Shown: positions 1-12,240, counted from the first letter of the stretch. The stretch: 64,000 bases of DNA from Elephas maximus indicus (GCF_024166365.1 NC_064819.1:2864501-2928500); one strand, 5' to 3'. Numbers and translations are program-made. Notes: generated by a model from the sequence alone, not told the origin.

Positions 1-177
1 TTAATATCAAGAAATGACAAATGAAGCTGGAAAGCTTGTGTTCTGTATAAAGGGAGTAGAATTCTTAGCCTTTGGCCGCTTTTATCGTTTACCCTGTTGT
101 TGGGCATACAGTGTGGAGTGGTTTCTACCTCAGCAAACCCATGTGAAGTGCCTTCTCTTTGCGCTCTTTCTGAATAG
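1..177 (+). other. ZDHHC23 upstream intron (3' end)
   Basis: The reading frame stays open here, but the protein sequence bears no resemblance to the ZDHHC23 N-terminus. A splice acceptor closes the segment at 176-177. I see no repeat in it. Confidence 0.75.
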
Positions 178-888
178 ATGGATTCAGTGTAAATCGGTAC
201 AGCCAGAGACCTGCGAACGAATTGTGGATACGGTTTCTGATCGCCTCCGAATTCCTTGGCTCAGGGGAGCCAGAAAGGTGAACCTGAGTATCGTACCCCC
301 ACTCATCGTCCTGCCCGTGCTCCTCCACGTGGCTTCCTGGCATTTCCTGCTGGGGGTACTGGTTCTGATCTCCCTCCCCGTGCTGGCACTATGGTACTAC
401 TACCTCACTCACCGAAGGAAGGAACGGACCCTGTTTTTCCTGAGCCTTGGACTGTTCTCGCTGGGTTACATGTACTACGTGTTCCTTCAGGAGGTGGTCC
501 CCAGAGGCCGCGTGGGGCCCACTCAGCTGGCTGTCCTTACCTGCGGGTTGCTTCTGGTACTCTTAGCCTTGTACCGAGCCAAGAAGAATCCGGGCTACCT
601 CAGAAGCCCCGCAAGCAGTGACAGTTCTCTAAGCAACAGCCAAATCGAATACCCGAACAGAAAAGGGCACGAGAAGACCAAAGGGTTCTCTGGAGCAGAT
701 ACGTCAGGGAGTCTCAACAATCGAACTGGGAAGGATGATCTGAAGGGCTCTTCCAGGATGGTGGCTGGCAGTCCCACTGAGGTGAAGGAGGACTGGTGCG
801 CCAAGTGCCAGCTGGTGCGACCAGCCCGGGCGTGGCATTGCCGGTTGTGTGGCGTCTGTGTGAGGAGAATGGATCACCACTGCGTCTG
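178..888 (+). CDS. ZDHHC23: ZDHHC23 exon: N-terminal membrane segments and DHHC core
   Basis: The acceptor is TCTGAATAG before 178. The exon opens with the last base of an Arg codon, then W-I-Q-C-K-S. The donor is CTG|GTATGT at 889, and the split Trp codon (TG|G) is completed at 2725. The exon carries four hydrophobic segments, a Ser-rich linker of roughly 70 residues and the zinc-binding Cys/His cluster up to DHHCV. The linker is less hydrophobic and probably faces the cytosol. Confidence 0.94.
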
Positions 889-3800
889 GTATGTCGGAGA
901 ATTTAAATTCACAGAAAGCACTCCAGATGTACTGGATCTTCCTCTTCTGTCATGCTAGCATTTCTCTCCTTCCTGGTTTTACACCTCGTAGATACGTGTG
1001 GGCTGTTAGGATGTCCTCACTTAGTCATCAGTTTTCCGAGTTTCACAGATTTAGTTTCCTCAGTCATTTCTCAAGGTGAAGAGCAGAAAACTTTTTTTTT
1101 TTTTGCTATTCTGTTTCCACTGGTCCCTCATTTATCTTTTCCATTCTGATACAGAAGTATCTACAGTTGAATGACACATATGTGAACGCACACACGTTTA
1201 TGGAGAGATGTGTAATTATGTAAACACACACACATACATAGAGAGACGTGTAATTTTTGTTTGTTTAGAATTTGTCAGAAGCAGTGGAGGCATATTACCC
1301 CATGTATTATTCTTTTTGAGCACAGAGGCCAAGAAAGCATTCCCTGTTTCTGGGGAACTCTTGTTTTTCACCATACGTTCATAATCGTTTTTGATGCTGC
1401 CAATAACTTCCACTCCGCATTGAGTTCAGGCCCTACTGGGTAACTCCCTGTACGGCTCTTTGCAGAGAAATGGGGTTCCTACTGTACCTCCTGTCTGGCC
1501 AGTAACAAACGAAGACACGTGAAGCCCACAGGATATGATGCGCAGCTTTTAAAGATCACGTTGCAGATTTATGGAGTCGGTCTAAACAAGGGAATGTGGT
1601 TAACTCAGATGCGAACGCCGTAAGCAGCGTGTTTGCCGCTTTATCCCTCTTAAGGCAGTCGTGGCACGTGAGCGGTGCTTCTTTATGTCTAGGATTCTGG
1701 TCACGTAGCACTCCTTGCCCCTCAGCCGGGGACGGAGGAAAGGCCAGGAGGGCACCGGACTGGACAAGTCAGGGCAGCTCTCGTCTGGGGCTTTGTCTTT
1801 AGCAGTAAGTGGGTGTTTTCAGTTTTGGGTTTTTCCTCTTACGTGTCCGTCATTCCCGTGGGGTGTGTGGTGTGTGTGGTATCATTTACGAATGCTGGTT
1901 TGCAGAGGGCCTGACTGCCTCGCCTTACAGCCAGCCTGCTGTGTCCACCTGAGCATCCTGGTGTGCAGTGGGCAGACGGGACCTGACTGTATCCTGCCCC
2001 TCAAACGTCCATAACGTGTAATGTTGTTACCTGACAGGTAGTCTGCACTGTAACGCATTCTTCTCCACCCCACACCATGTTCCTAACCTCTTTGGATCTT
2101 TTTATTAAAGGACCTTATTTTTACTCAGATAACGTGTGTTTGAGTTCTACGTTTGTTTGCCAACCGCTCCCTCCCCCCAGGAGGTATTTTCATGAGCCCT
2201 GCTATGCCAGTTTTTTTGTTACATGTTGCTGTAAAAAAATTAGCATAACACACTTACAAAAATACCTTGTCGGGGGCGGGTGCGGTCGGCAGACAAATGT
2301 AGAAAGGTGCGCGTTGAATAAAGATATGGTACATTTAAACATATATTTTCCTGTTCTGTAATGCTCCTGATTTAGGATTTGTAAGTTTTCATAACTAGTA
2401 TTTATGCCCTTTCCTTACTGTAGTAAATGTTAAATCTCTACAGTTTAGTAAGAGACTTCACTTATTATTTGGAAAAAATAGGTTCTGCTTTTTATGTAGT
2501 GGTGTCATTAAACTAATGTTATGATTCTACCTTGCAAATAACAGAGAATATAAGACTACATCTTTCAGCAGACAAGTCCTTAAAACTGAAAAATAAGAGA
2601 AGTTACTTTCTAATGATTGAGATTTGTGCAATTCTTATTTTAAAAGCTTTCTTCTTTATTATATGAGTTATACAGAGAATTTTAAAAAATGTATTTGCTT
2701 TTTTTCCCCTTATGCTGTTTTGAGGATAAATAGCTGTGTTGGAGAATCAAATCATCAAGCATTTATACTTGCCCTTTTGATCTTCTTGCTCACGTCGGTG
2801 TACGGGATAACGCTCACCTTGGACACCATCTGTAGAGGCAGAAGTGTCTTCACAGCTCTCTTCTATTGTCCTGGAGTGTACACAGATTACAGGTGAGACG
2901 TAGACACTACAGTAGAGAAGTCCGTGGAAATAGGGATCAATGTTGCCATTAACAGGGACTGCAGGCAGTCCCCGGGTTACCAACGAGATCCATTCCTAAA
3001 GTGTGTCTTTAAGTCAAATTTGTAGGTAAGATGAACAAGTATACATGGTTCTTATTTAGCCTTACTTTAGTGCAAGAACAAAGGAGCCTTGGTGGCACAG
3101 TGGTTAAGTGCTAGGCTCTAAACCAAAAGGTCGGCAGTTTGGACCCACCAGCTGCTCTGTAAAGATTTATAGCCTTGGAAACCCTGTGGGGCGGTTCTAC
3201 TCTGACCTATAGTGTCACTATGAGTCGAAATCAACGTGATGGCAGTGGGTTTGGGTTTAGTGCAAGAAAAGGCTCGAAGCCTTTTCTGTGATGTAAAAGC
3301 CGTGAGTGAAGGTGATTGTGATAAATTTGTCATGAGCAGGGGTAGGTTCAGTCCAGTCTTTTCAGAGCGAGGGCCGGTTTACATTACCTTAAAGGGCGAG
3401 TTCAGGTTATCTGTAAGTTGTCATAACCTGGTGCTGTCTGTAGTACTTGTTCCTAGGTTAAGAGTTCTCAACCCAAGACATAGGGCCAGCTGTGGGGATG
3501 CTTGGGTGTTCCCTGAAATGGCCAAGAAAATTGTGCAGTGGACATGTGTGTTTTTCTAGGGTGATGTCACAAGGATCCTTGGCTCTTAAAAAGTGAGGAA
3601 CCCATACTCTACAGGTAGGACCAGACTGAATCAGAGACTTCCGGGGTCAAATGGCCACTTGCATGCCCACCTGCAGCAGTGAAACCAAGACAGTAAATGA
3701 ACCGGTGACCGCAGGGCATGTATGTGATAACTTTGTCATAAATGTCGGAGAATTCCTCTCACTTGATTGATGCTTTCTGGTACTTTTCAGTCCAATCTTA

Positions 3801-6477
3801 ATTCCCTATTTCTGACCCTTTTGAGAATTGTGCACAATCTATAACCTTTCTAACCTCTATTGGTTTTCTCTGTGCTTTTTTTTTTTTTTAATCACTTGTG
3901 ATTACAGTGATATCTAGGTCAGAGTTTCCTTAGGCATTGTTAGTTGGGGCACATTTAGGTATTGTGAAGATTTTCCGCTATGGCAAAAGCTGGGATTTTT
4001 CAGGGTGGCAGCAGCTACCCTGCCGTGAACACCACGGGCACCCTCTGCCTGCGTTCCTTGCTCTCACGCCTCCACCATCTTCCTGACATGGGTGCTCTGT
4101 GCTCTGGTTCGTAGTCTCAGCTGGGGCAGCTCTGCCAGCAGGGTGCCTCCCTTTTCTCTTCAGTCTTCATTTTCAGAACAGTCCCTGCTTCATCAACACA
4201 CTACCCCATGCAGGCATTTGTTTTTATTAGTCCTTGGTCACATCTCCCCATTGTCACTGCAGATCTAGAGATTGGTGGGCATTATCAGAACAGACGGCTT
4301 TGCCTCAGGAAAAGCTTCTTTAAGTCTGTGTTGAGAGTCTTAGTAGGTTGTGAAGCTCCTCACTAGCACCGTGAGGGGTAAATGTCCTAAAGCAGAGCCT
4401 ATGTGTATGTTACTAAGCAGGGTTTTGTAGACGTCCTCTCGACGACTGAAATGGAGTGTGAAGCCATGTGCCGCCATTGGCTGTCACCCCGCTCTGTACA
4501 GGCAGTTCACCTCGCCTCTGTGGGCCTCGGTTCTCCCCTTCCTGGTGAGGCCCATGGATTTATCTCATCAGCTGTGGTCCCTTCCGGCTTTAAAAAATGA
4601 AAATTCCCAATGGATTTCTTTCCAGCTAACTCTTGGTTTATGAATGTTTGAATGCAAACAGTCCAGTAGCACGCACTGATGGCAGCCTCTCCATGTGGTC
4701 TCACAGGAGCCTTCCTGGCCTGTGGTATCCTGTGGCCTTAGGGAGCTGACGTCTGAAACGCTGTGGTATGCCTACGTATCTTATAAGTAACTAAGGAGTC
4801 TCATTATTGGCAGTTGTCTTACTGTGTTTATCTGCGTTGGACTGGAAGGAGTGGAGATTAATAATTTTGTTCCTAGTCTTCTTCCTCCCTCTGACTTCCT
4901 TGAGGAAGCTTATTGCAATCTCATGGTGCCTTAGTTTTCTCATGAGTTAGGTACGACTTAGGAATTATTTATTTAACCAACACATGTTGAATGCTGGTCA
5001 GGCTCTGTGGTAGTTGTGTGGGGGCTAAAAAATGAAAACACAAAAAACAAAAAAAAAACCTAGTCCTTGCTATTCTAGTAAAACTTAACAGAAAAAGAGG
5101 CACCAATAATTATGGTTAAAAAATAGACATCCTGAGAACACAACAGAGGACCCCTGAGGAAGCAGAAGAGCAGTGGGATGCAGACCCCAAATTCTCATAA
5201 AAAGACCAGACTTAATGGTCTGACTGAGACTAGAAGGACCCCAGAGGTCATGGTCCCCAGACCTTCTCTTAGCCCGAGACAGGAACCATTCCCAAAGCCA
5301 ACTCTTCAGATAAGAATTGGACTGGACTATGGGATAGAAAATGATACTGGTGAAGAGTGAGCTTCTTGGATCAAATAGACACGTGAGACTAGGTGGGCAG
5401 CTCCTGTCTGGAGGGGAGATAAGAAGGCAGAGGGGGTGGTCAGAAGCTGGCTGAATGGACACAGGGAATACAGGGTGGAGAGGAGGAGTGTGCTGTCTCA
5501 GGGGGAGAGCAATTAGGAGTATATAGCAAGGTGTATATAAATTTTTGCATGAGAGACTGACTTGATTTGTAAACTTTCACTTAAAGCACAATAAAAATTA
5601 AAGAAAAAACCACAAAGAAGGAAAGAAAAAAAAAACAGACACCCTGGGACTATCATCCCCAGACACCCTTCTAACTCAGAGCTGAAGCCACTCTTAAAGT
5701 TCACCTTTGAGCCAAAGATTAGACAGGTCTATGAAACAAACAAGATGTGCTGCTTCAGTTAAGTAGACGAGACCAAATGGGCAACACCCACCCCCAAACA
5801 AAGCCGAGAGGCCAGGAAGGGACAGGAAAACTGGACGAATGCACAGGAGGAATGCAGAGTGGAAAAGGGGAGCGTGCTGACACAACGCAGGGATTGCAGC
5901 CTATGCCACAAAACAACGTGTCTGAATTTTTGAATGGGAAACTAGTTTGCTCTGTAAACGCTCACCTAAAGCACAATACAATTAAAAAAACCAAATTTTC
6001 CCCCCGCCACCCCCAAAAAACATAGACCCATTAACTGTTAGAAGTCAAGCTGGTTGTGGACGTTCTGAGGGTAGAAAAGTGTCTTGAGCTTGTGAAGATT
6101 GGGGACGGCGTCAGGGTCCTTGACACTGAGTAGCAGGTGTGTAAAATGCTGGGATGGTGGAGCTTAGTGAATGTGACCTGCTGTCCTGACCAGCCTCTTC
6201 CCCTCCCAGCTCGGCTCTGTCCTTCACCTGCGTGTGGTACTCTGTGATCATCACGGCGGGCATGGCCTACATCTTCCTGACCCAGGTGATCAATATCAGC
6301 TACAACGTGACCGAGCGGGAAGTCCAGCAGGCCCTCCGACAGAAGACCGGGCGCCGGCGCCTCTGTGGCCTCATCGTGGACACAGGCCAGTACAGCCGGG
6401 GCTTCCTGCGGAACTGGCTGCAGTTCTCCACCCTGGGCACCCAGGTTGCCCAGCACCCCGCTGAGGACATTGTCTGA
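178..6477 (+). CDS. ZDHHC23: ZDHHC23 (NIDD) palmitoyltransferase, 5'-partial; exons 178-888, 2725-2892, 6210-6477
   Basis: The three exons join in frame (711+168+268 nt) to give the last 382 residues plus TGA. The product is a multi-pass membrane S-acyltransferase that transfers palmitate to cysteines of target proteins. Visible in order, counting the W codon at 179 as residue 1: hydrophobic segments after '[17 protein letters not shown]', a third and fourth from '[18 protein letters not shown]' and '[16 protein letters not shown]', an 'NPGYL' (DPG-like) motif, then the zinc cysteine-rich domain beginning '[17 protein letters not shown]'. The catalytic DHHC is encoded at 872-883 (Cys codon 881-883). 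Two more membrane segments and an 'NVTERE' TTxE-like motif follow. The C-terminus is EDIV, a PDZ-type ligand; NIDD was described as an nNOS PDZ partner (established knowledge). The first coding exon, about 50 residues in human as I recall it, lies left of the window. An in-frame ATG at 14 is intron read-through. All splice sites are GT-AG. No frameshift or stop is seen. Confidence 0.95.
889..2724 (+). other. ZDHHC23 intron between the first two exons in the window
   Basis: This is mostly unique intronic sequence with short A/T runs and a small CA-rich patch near 1188-1240. No coding or RNA gene is recognised. Confidence 0.8.
2725..2892 (+). CDS. ZDHHC23: ZDHHC23 exon: end of DHHC domain and fifth membrane segment
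   Basis: This is a 168-nt exon between TTTGAG acceptor and AG|GTGAGA donor. It encodes '[18 protein letters not shown]', which finishes the DHHC cysteine-rich domain (Cys and the conserved N-H), and then a transmembrane helix and the 'CPGVYTDY' loop. Phases match both neighbours: the incoming G completes Trp, and the outgoing AG plus C completes Ser. Confidence 0.95.
3082..3259 (+). mobile_element. AfroSINE
   Basis: A tRNA-like head (GGTGGCACAGTGGTTAAG) leads into 'AAAAGGTCGGCAGTTTGG', the CTTGGAAACCCTGTGG block and the ATGAGTCGAAATCAACGTGA tail ending in GGGTTTGGGTTT. Confidence 0.9.
5138..5630 (+). mobile_element. L1 3' end (5'-truncated), inserted into a second L1 3' end
   Basis: The L1 3' UTR of the lineage also seen at 21276-22173, 50549-51131 and (reverse) 32101-33667, ending AAAGCACAATAAAAATTAAAG. 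Similar 19-20 bp flanks (AAAAATAGACATCCTGAGA, and the same with four differences, near 5630-5648) look like a diverged target-site duplication. Confidence 0.8.
5632..6012 (+). mobile_element. L1 3' UTR, second subtype
   Basis: Matches the subtype found in reverse at 19718-20330 and 52373-52708: 'CAAAGATTAGACAGG' block, 'AAACTAGTTTGCTCTGTAAA', then AAAGCACAATACAATTAAAAAA. Confidence 0.75.
6210..6477 (+). CDS. ZDHHC23: ZDHHC23 last coding exon with C-terminal EDIV
   Basis: The acceptor CCCCTCCCAG ends at 6209. The exon encodes '[18 protein letters not shown]', the last transmembrane helix, then '[20 protein letters not shown]' and a basic cytosolic tail ending in E-D-I-V before TGA at 6475-6477. 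The tail fits a PDZ ligand. The reference human isoform I remember ends earlier (…DTGLLG), so this longer tail may be isoform- or lineage-dependent. Confidence 0.94.
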
Positions 6478-6809
6478 AGTGCCTTCTGTACGGCTCTGAG
6501 GGACGGCTGCACCCTCTGTCTCTCTTCCTTTTTACACTCTTGTGTCTACGCTGGATGTTCCTTCTTACCGCAAAAGGCTTTATAGGGCCGTGCTCAGGTT
6601 TAGAGGCTGGACTGGGAAGAAGTTAGTGTTTTTGACTTTATATCAAAGCAGTCACGTACAGCCATTCCTTTCCAGGCACCTTGTTAACTCAGTCATCAGG
6701 AGCTGAGAAGGATGTGGGCTGCAAATGCACCAATTGATGGGAGCAATTCCCATCCATTAGTATGGGAGAAGGAGCTTTGGATTAGGGTAATTTCTAGTCC
6801 CTCTTTCAA

Positions 6810-6900
6810 TTCTTAATAGCCTTGTGACCCTTAGTTGAGTCACTTCCCTGAGTCTCAGGTTCATCTGTAAAGTGGAGTCCTGACGCCTTCCTCAGTCGGC
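6810..6900 (+). repeat. MIR-like SINE fragment in ZDHHC23 3' UTR
   Basis: The core 'CCTTGTGACCCTTAGTTGAG' followed by CTGAGTCTCAGGTTCATCTG matches the MIR pattern from memory. It is old and diverged. Confidence 0.55.
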
Positions 6901-7627
6901 CACCTCAAATCGCGGTCGTGAGGGTCACACAAGGGCTGAGGCGTGTGGAAAGCACTGATGAGCAACTGAAACACCACAGAGGTGTGACTATCAGGAAAAC
7001 CCTAAGACTGAAGAAAATGTTTGTAGGGCAGAATATTGAAGCCAATATTAGGGTACCGGTTTGCAGCATTTCAGTGACAAAAGCTCCGTGTTGTACCACA
7101 TTGTACAGCCACGGGATTTCTTTTCCAAGTATTCGACGTTAACTACTCAAAGAGGGTAGTTAGATGGATTTATGACACAATTCATCTGGTCTTGAAAGGA
7201 CAGTTGGTAACAATGATAGTTACTGTTTGTTGTACAGTGGTCATAACTTTAGGTGGTAGTAGGTATTTATCTTCCTTCTCACATATTTACTCTGTTTTGG
7301 TTTACTATAAATAACTCTGATAGGCATTAATGTTTTCTTTCCTCTTGCCATGTTTCACCTGGTAAGGTGCTAGCAGTCTTCTCTTGATGGCTGGAAGAGG
7401 CAAATGGACACTCCAGTGGGAAACACTTTACTCTTTCTCCTGGTAGGGAGGCTGATGAGTATCAAGGGCTTGATTTTTGTTCATGTGTTTCCAACGCCAT
7501 CAGTTGTGGCACTGAATTGCAAAAAACAGTCTTCTGGTGTTGGCATCATCCTGGCATGGGCTTTGTCGGGAGCTGACTGCCGTCTTCCAGATTACTTCTT
7601 ACTCACCTTTCCCTTTCAGCTCCTCTG

Positions 7628-7633
7628 AATAAA
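7628..7633 (+). promoter_or_regulatory. Candidate poly(A) signal AATAAA for ZDHHC23 (proximal)
   Basis: A canonical hexamer about 1.15 kb after the stop codon. It is inferred from the hexamer only. Confidence 0.4.
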
Positions 7634-7940
7634 AGTATCTCCCTGGGAGGGGAAAAACAGGCTGCGTATGGTTTCCACTGATGAACAGGCTGCTCTTCTC
7701 CCCTAGCTGTTCCCAGAATAAGGTGTTTCTTTAAACATGTCTCAAAATTGAAAATATGTAAGAGATTAAATATTTATATAGAATGAACGGGTCACTCTGA
7801 CCTAGAGTTAAGACGAGAAAATTTGGGAAGAGGAAAATAGCCCCTGAAATGTTTGTATGTGCAGCTTTCTTGTAATTCCAAAGATAATTCATGAGTCCTT
7901 AAATTTGCCTTGGTTTATATTGCCACATCTTTCTCCCTCA

Positions 7941-8016
7941 GAGCGGCTGGTGAATTCGAACCGCCGACCTTGCGATTAGCAGCTGAGCGTTCAACCAGTG
8001 TGCCACTGGGGCTCCC
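7941..8016 (-). mobile_element. AfroSINE head fragment
   Basis: Only the tRNA-like 5' part remains, reading on the - strand GGGAGCCCCAGTGGCACACT and then GCTGCTAATCGCAAGG. The 3' body and tail are missing. Confidence 0.75.
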
Positions 8017-9844
8017 TATAGCTTAAAAAAAAATATTGCCAGTGTTTGCCATCTTTCTGCGCATGCGGCTTTAGCAAGCGATTTATAAATGTTGGTAGGA
8101 AGTAGTGCCGCTTCCCGAAGCCCTGCCCTCTGCAGCTAGCACTGTTCCTAGACTTGCTGTTCACCAGGCTGTCCCTAAGACAGTCACCACGATTCACTCA
8201 GGCTTGGGAGCCGCCTGGCGTCGCTCTGCCCACAGATATACTGACGAACGAACGTCCTGCTCTGCGTTCTGCTGGGATGAGCCAAAGAGCAAGCGTGGGG
8301 ATGTTAGCAGAGGCCGTGGTTTCTGCAGTGACGCCCTCTCCCTGGCCCAGGGTCAGATAATTCATTTGGAATTAAAGTTGGATGTCATCTTGCTCCTTTC
8401 TTGTAGGTTTTAGGTAGGAGAGTAGTGACATCCAGGGCAGCGTATGTGGCCAGAGTCATAGTTGTTGCGTCTTGTGAATGCCAGGTGTAGAGCCAACTCT
8501 GATTCTTGCACAACTGATGATGAAAATCCTGAGTATAGTTTGTAGTTTAAACCTCTTGCCAAATCTTTAACAGCAATCAAAATGTGATGCGATGAAGGTG
8601 ACTGGTATGAAAAAAGTCATTTGGGAGAACTGAGAATGACGACCATCTTCTTAACACATCTCTGGTAGGGTTACCTGGATGGGGTAACTCAGTTTCCCTC
8701 GCTTGGATAGGGACTCCTGGTATATGATCCTGGCTCATTGGAAGAAAGATGATTGTTTTAAGTTCCTTGAAAACTCACGGTTGCCAGTTCATAGAAGAAA
8801 GCTACCGTCTCTTTTAAAAGCCTATTGAAGTGTGTGTACCCAAAAGGAACAGCAAACGGAGGCTATCCAAGAGCAGCGTTTTATAGGCTCAAGGACATCC
8901 TTGGTCTCTACCTCTAGTCTTTGAGTCCTCTTATGATCTGGGACTACTTGAGGGATTTTGTTATTGGCCTTGGCTCTTTCCAGAAGGCAGGAGAACGTAT
9001 TGTGCATCCTCTTATGAACAAGGCCGCTGTGAATGAGAAGCACTGGGTAAGGGCATTGCCCTTTGAACCTACCAACCAGCAGTCCCTTGGCCATACGAAC
9101 AAGCTTCGGGCATGATATTCTAGAAAAGCAGGTCCCCTTATCTCACCCACATCCCAGCTTTGTTTACCTACCACTTACGTTCCTGTCACACCACTGCCTC
9201 CTGTTCCTGGGGATGAGAAATGGTCTGTTTGAAAGACACAGTTAAGATCAGGATTGCGTGAGAGGGTGACACACAGAGTACTTCGTGGTGACAGCCAGGC
9301 CCACCTGAAGTGAAGTGACCGTTGACAGCGCCTCTTCAGTGGGCTTCTCGCGCTGCTGAAGTAGAGCCTTAAGCATGTTCCAGGGAGAGAGTGTGCTCCT
9401 TATTTCACCTCAGCCAATTGTGTTTGTGTTTGTGTCGAGGACAGTGTAAGTCTCTGCTGTCCAAGTAGCGTCTTTCTTTGGTGAGTGAAGTAATTGTCTC
9501 CCACTGTACCATTTGCCTAGCAGAAAGATTGCTACAAACTTTCTCTTAGGCGATAGTCCTTGGTACTTCTAATATTTTTTAGCAAGAGATAATTTTCAGT
9601 ACCAGAATCTTCCGCTGCCAGAAAACACAATGCCAGTAAGGTTCTATATAAACCTGAACACTGCGTAACAGACTCTATTTCTTTTGGGTAGTGCAGTAGC
9701 TTTTTATTATAAGCTCAACTATCATAAGCAAAAATAAGACATCTAGAAGCACAGTTTTAACCAGATGTTTAAATATTAATGTTTTATGTGGTCAAAGATC
9801 CCTTTAAAATAGGTAAGTCTGTATGGACTTGGAGCAGTGAACTC

Positions 9845-9898
9845 TGTAACGCATGGGGTTGCCTTGATGACTCAATGGCAACGAGTTTTTTTTTTTTT
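9845..9898 (+). mobile_element. AfroSINE 3' tail relic
   Basis: Degraded tail (GGGGTTGCCTTGATGACTCA, ATGGCAACGAG) followed by a T run. There is no recognisable head. Confidence 0.35.
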
Positions 9899-10777
9899 AA
9901 TATTTACGGACTTAACGTCATTTGAGCCATATTTTGGTACCCTGAAATTTGCAAATGAGATTGTAGAGGCCTTCACGTCAGACAGCTGTTTGGAATCTGG
10001 TTTTGTCGTCAGCAGCCGGACAAGTCTGACATCTTACTTTAGACGTTGCAGGGAGACGCAGGGAGAATGACAGCCAGGCTTAACTCAGGACTGAGGAAAT
10101 TCAGTGTGTTCCCGGGGATGTTTGCTGTGATTAATACAAACTGCAAAATCAGCTACCTTTCATCCTGTTGCTAATGGACAGTTCTCCACACCTCAGCTGG
10201 CAACAGGCCAAAAGGCCTATCTGCCCCAGGCCACAACTGAACGGTCAGTAGAGGCTCTGGCTGCCTTCGAGTTGGGCGTGTCACCTTCTCTAGCCTTCCC
10301 TGTGGCACTTTCCACATCTAGAAAATTCATACTGTAAAGGCAGAGCTTTTAAAAAGAGATCTAGTCTGTTCTAGTTACGGATGCAACTAAAACTCTTTCT
10401 TCAGATGGAGAAAAAACGCCGAATTACACAGCTCGCAAGCCCAACACGTTGTGATCCTGCGGTCCGGGTGACGTGATTGCTGGGCCTGGTAGAGGGCTTT
10501 GGAGCCTTTTCATTTGATCACATTTCAGGGTCTGCTGTAGGACGAAAGGCAATCTAGGACTATTTATTTACTAGTAAATCAATATTTAGTGTTTCACATA
10601 AGTGGCCCAGCAACACGAAAGGAAGCTGGGTGCTGACCACTTTGCACTGTTTTTATATTTGTATTCGTGTCCTCTTAATCACCTCAGACTCAGACACAGT
10701 ACTTTTCAATGGAGATTTAAAAAAATTACTGCCATTCATGTGAAATAACGTACTGTGACCAAGTTGTTCAAATGGAA

Positions 10778-10783
10778 AATAAA
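10778..10783 (+). promoter_or_regulatory. Candidate poly(A) signal AATAAA for ZDHHC23 (distal)
   Basis: A canonical hexamer followed within about 45 nt by a GT-rich stretch (TGGTATGTGTCTCCTG). It lies about 2 kb before the CCDC191 stop codon on the other strand. Confidence 0.45.
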
Positions 10784-10809
10784 GTGCTTTCTTTAAAGGA
10801 AAACCGTCG

Positions 10810-12240
10810 GTATTTCTTGGTATGTGTCTCCTGAACTTTTTTTTTTTTTTTTTAAAGAGAAACCCTGTTGTATAGCTGTGGTGCCTCTCTGCTACCCAGC
10901 CCTGTCCCTAGCCCTCGACGAGCGTCTTCCTGGTGGTCATTTTCCCAGTTTTGTAGGTCAGGGATACTTCTTGGGCATTATGTTAGCAGTAGCATTTCAA
11001 ATCATATCTTTAAGATATTCAAGAAACAGCACCAAAATTATTTTCCTCATGTCTCTTTAGAAGTTCCAGGAAAAAAAGATCGAGCTGGCCCAATCAGCGT
11101 ATGGCCTAAAGAGTCAATTTCTAGTTGATGTTTGAGATGAGGTAAAAATAAATAGAAAGCTTAAGAGAGAAAATTTAAGCTTTAAGGAATTTCTTTAGGC
11201 CTCTGGCATGTTTACATAAGGGATTCAACATTCTTTACCTCCAGGCCTGACATTAAAGTAAAACTGGTGTTTGATTTCTTGGTGCTAATATCAGCCAGTA
11301 CTCTATAACTGTGCTCTAAAAAAAAAAAAATAAACAGATACCGATTTAGATGGAAAGATCAGTAAGAATTTTAGTCCCATTTTCTTTAGTGCCCTTTAGT
11401 CTTAAGAAGAAAAAAAATGGAGTTTTTAGATGACAGTTGTATAACCAGTAGAGGAAAAGATGTGTAGGGACAGAGTATATAGAAATAAAATTCAATTTGG
11501 GGTGTTCTGTCACCTCTGAGTAAATCACACATCTTCCACAGAAAAAAACAAGGTGAGGCATTTTGTAGGTGGCATAGCGAGACACTCTTCTAAGATGTAA
11601 AAGAAAATACAGGGATAGTCACTTGAACGACCACAGAAATTTACTTTACCAACTCCAGTTTTCAAAACACCAAATAACAATTACCTCAGGGCTGCAAAGG
11701 CCTTTCTCGCTTCACTGTGTGCATTTACTTGACTTGGTTACCGGATGACCAGGATTTGTTGGAGTAAACATCTACTTTGTTATGAGCTTTTTTTCTAGTA
11801 GGGAATTCTCTTTAAGTCCACACAGGGGAGTCTTTTGTCAGTCTTTTACACCCCATAGCACCTTAAAGGTTAAAACATCTTGCGATTGATGATAACCTAT
11901 TTCAGTATCTAGAGCTGAGGTGAGGCCTAGAAGACAAACCTTGAGTGTATCGTGGAGAAATTGCAATCAGGAGCGTGCACAGGCATTTTAACGAAGTTGC
12001 TGGATTGCCTTTGACAGTCATTAGCTTTTGGAGTAGTAGCTCACGCTTATCAAGGTGCACTCAGGTATCTGTACTGTCCCCGTTTCTCTGAAATTAGGAT
12101 AACTGCTAACTCTTTGCAGCAACCATTCAGGGCACCTTTAGAAACACAGATTTCCGTCACGGGTGGCCAGAGGAGATGGTGTCTGGTACGATGCCTGTCT
12201 CTGATGCTAAGGTACTAGAAGACTGACCTCCTATGCCGCC
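10810..12240. other. Intergenic gap between convergent ZDHHC23 and CCDC191 3' ends
   Basis: AT-rich unique sequence with A/T homopolymers near 10840 and 11319. A further + strand AATAAA occurs at 11147-11152. No gene is recognised. Confidence 0.6.

Larger units (their letters stand above)
2893..6209 (+). other. ZDHHC23 last coding intron
   Basis: It contains one AfroSINE (about 3082-3259) and two tandem L1 3' ends (5138-6012), listed separately. The stretch 3260-5117 shows no repeat or gene that I recognise. Confidence 0.8.
6478..10800 (+). other. ZDHHC23: ZDHHC23 3' UTR and possible poly(A) sites
   Basis: Untranslated sequence follows the stop codon. AATAAA signals on the + strand lie at 7628-7633 and 10778-10783. 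The second is followed by GT-rich sequence, as expected of a cleavage region. The first would give a UTR of about 1.2 kb, the second about 4.3 kb, and the sequence alone does not choose between them. A MIR-like fragment (about 6810-6900) and an AfroSINE head (7941-8016) sit inside. No ORF with protein-like features is seen. Confidence 0.6.

Noticed and set aside
14-177. In-frame ATG and extension upstream of the first ZDHHC23 exon in the window
   Set aside because: The sequence does not resemble the ZDHHC23 N-terminus and ends at a splice acceptor matching the known exon boundary, so it is intron read-through.
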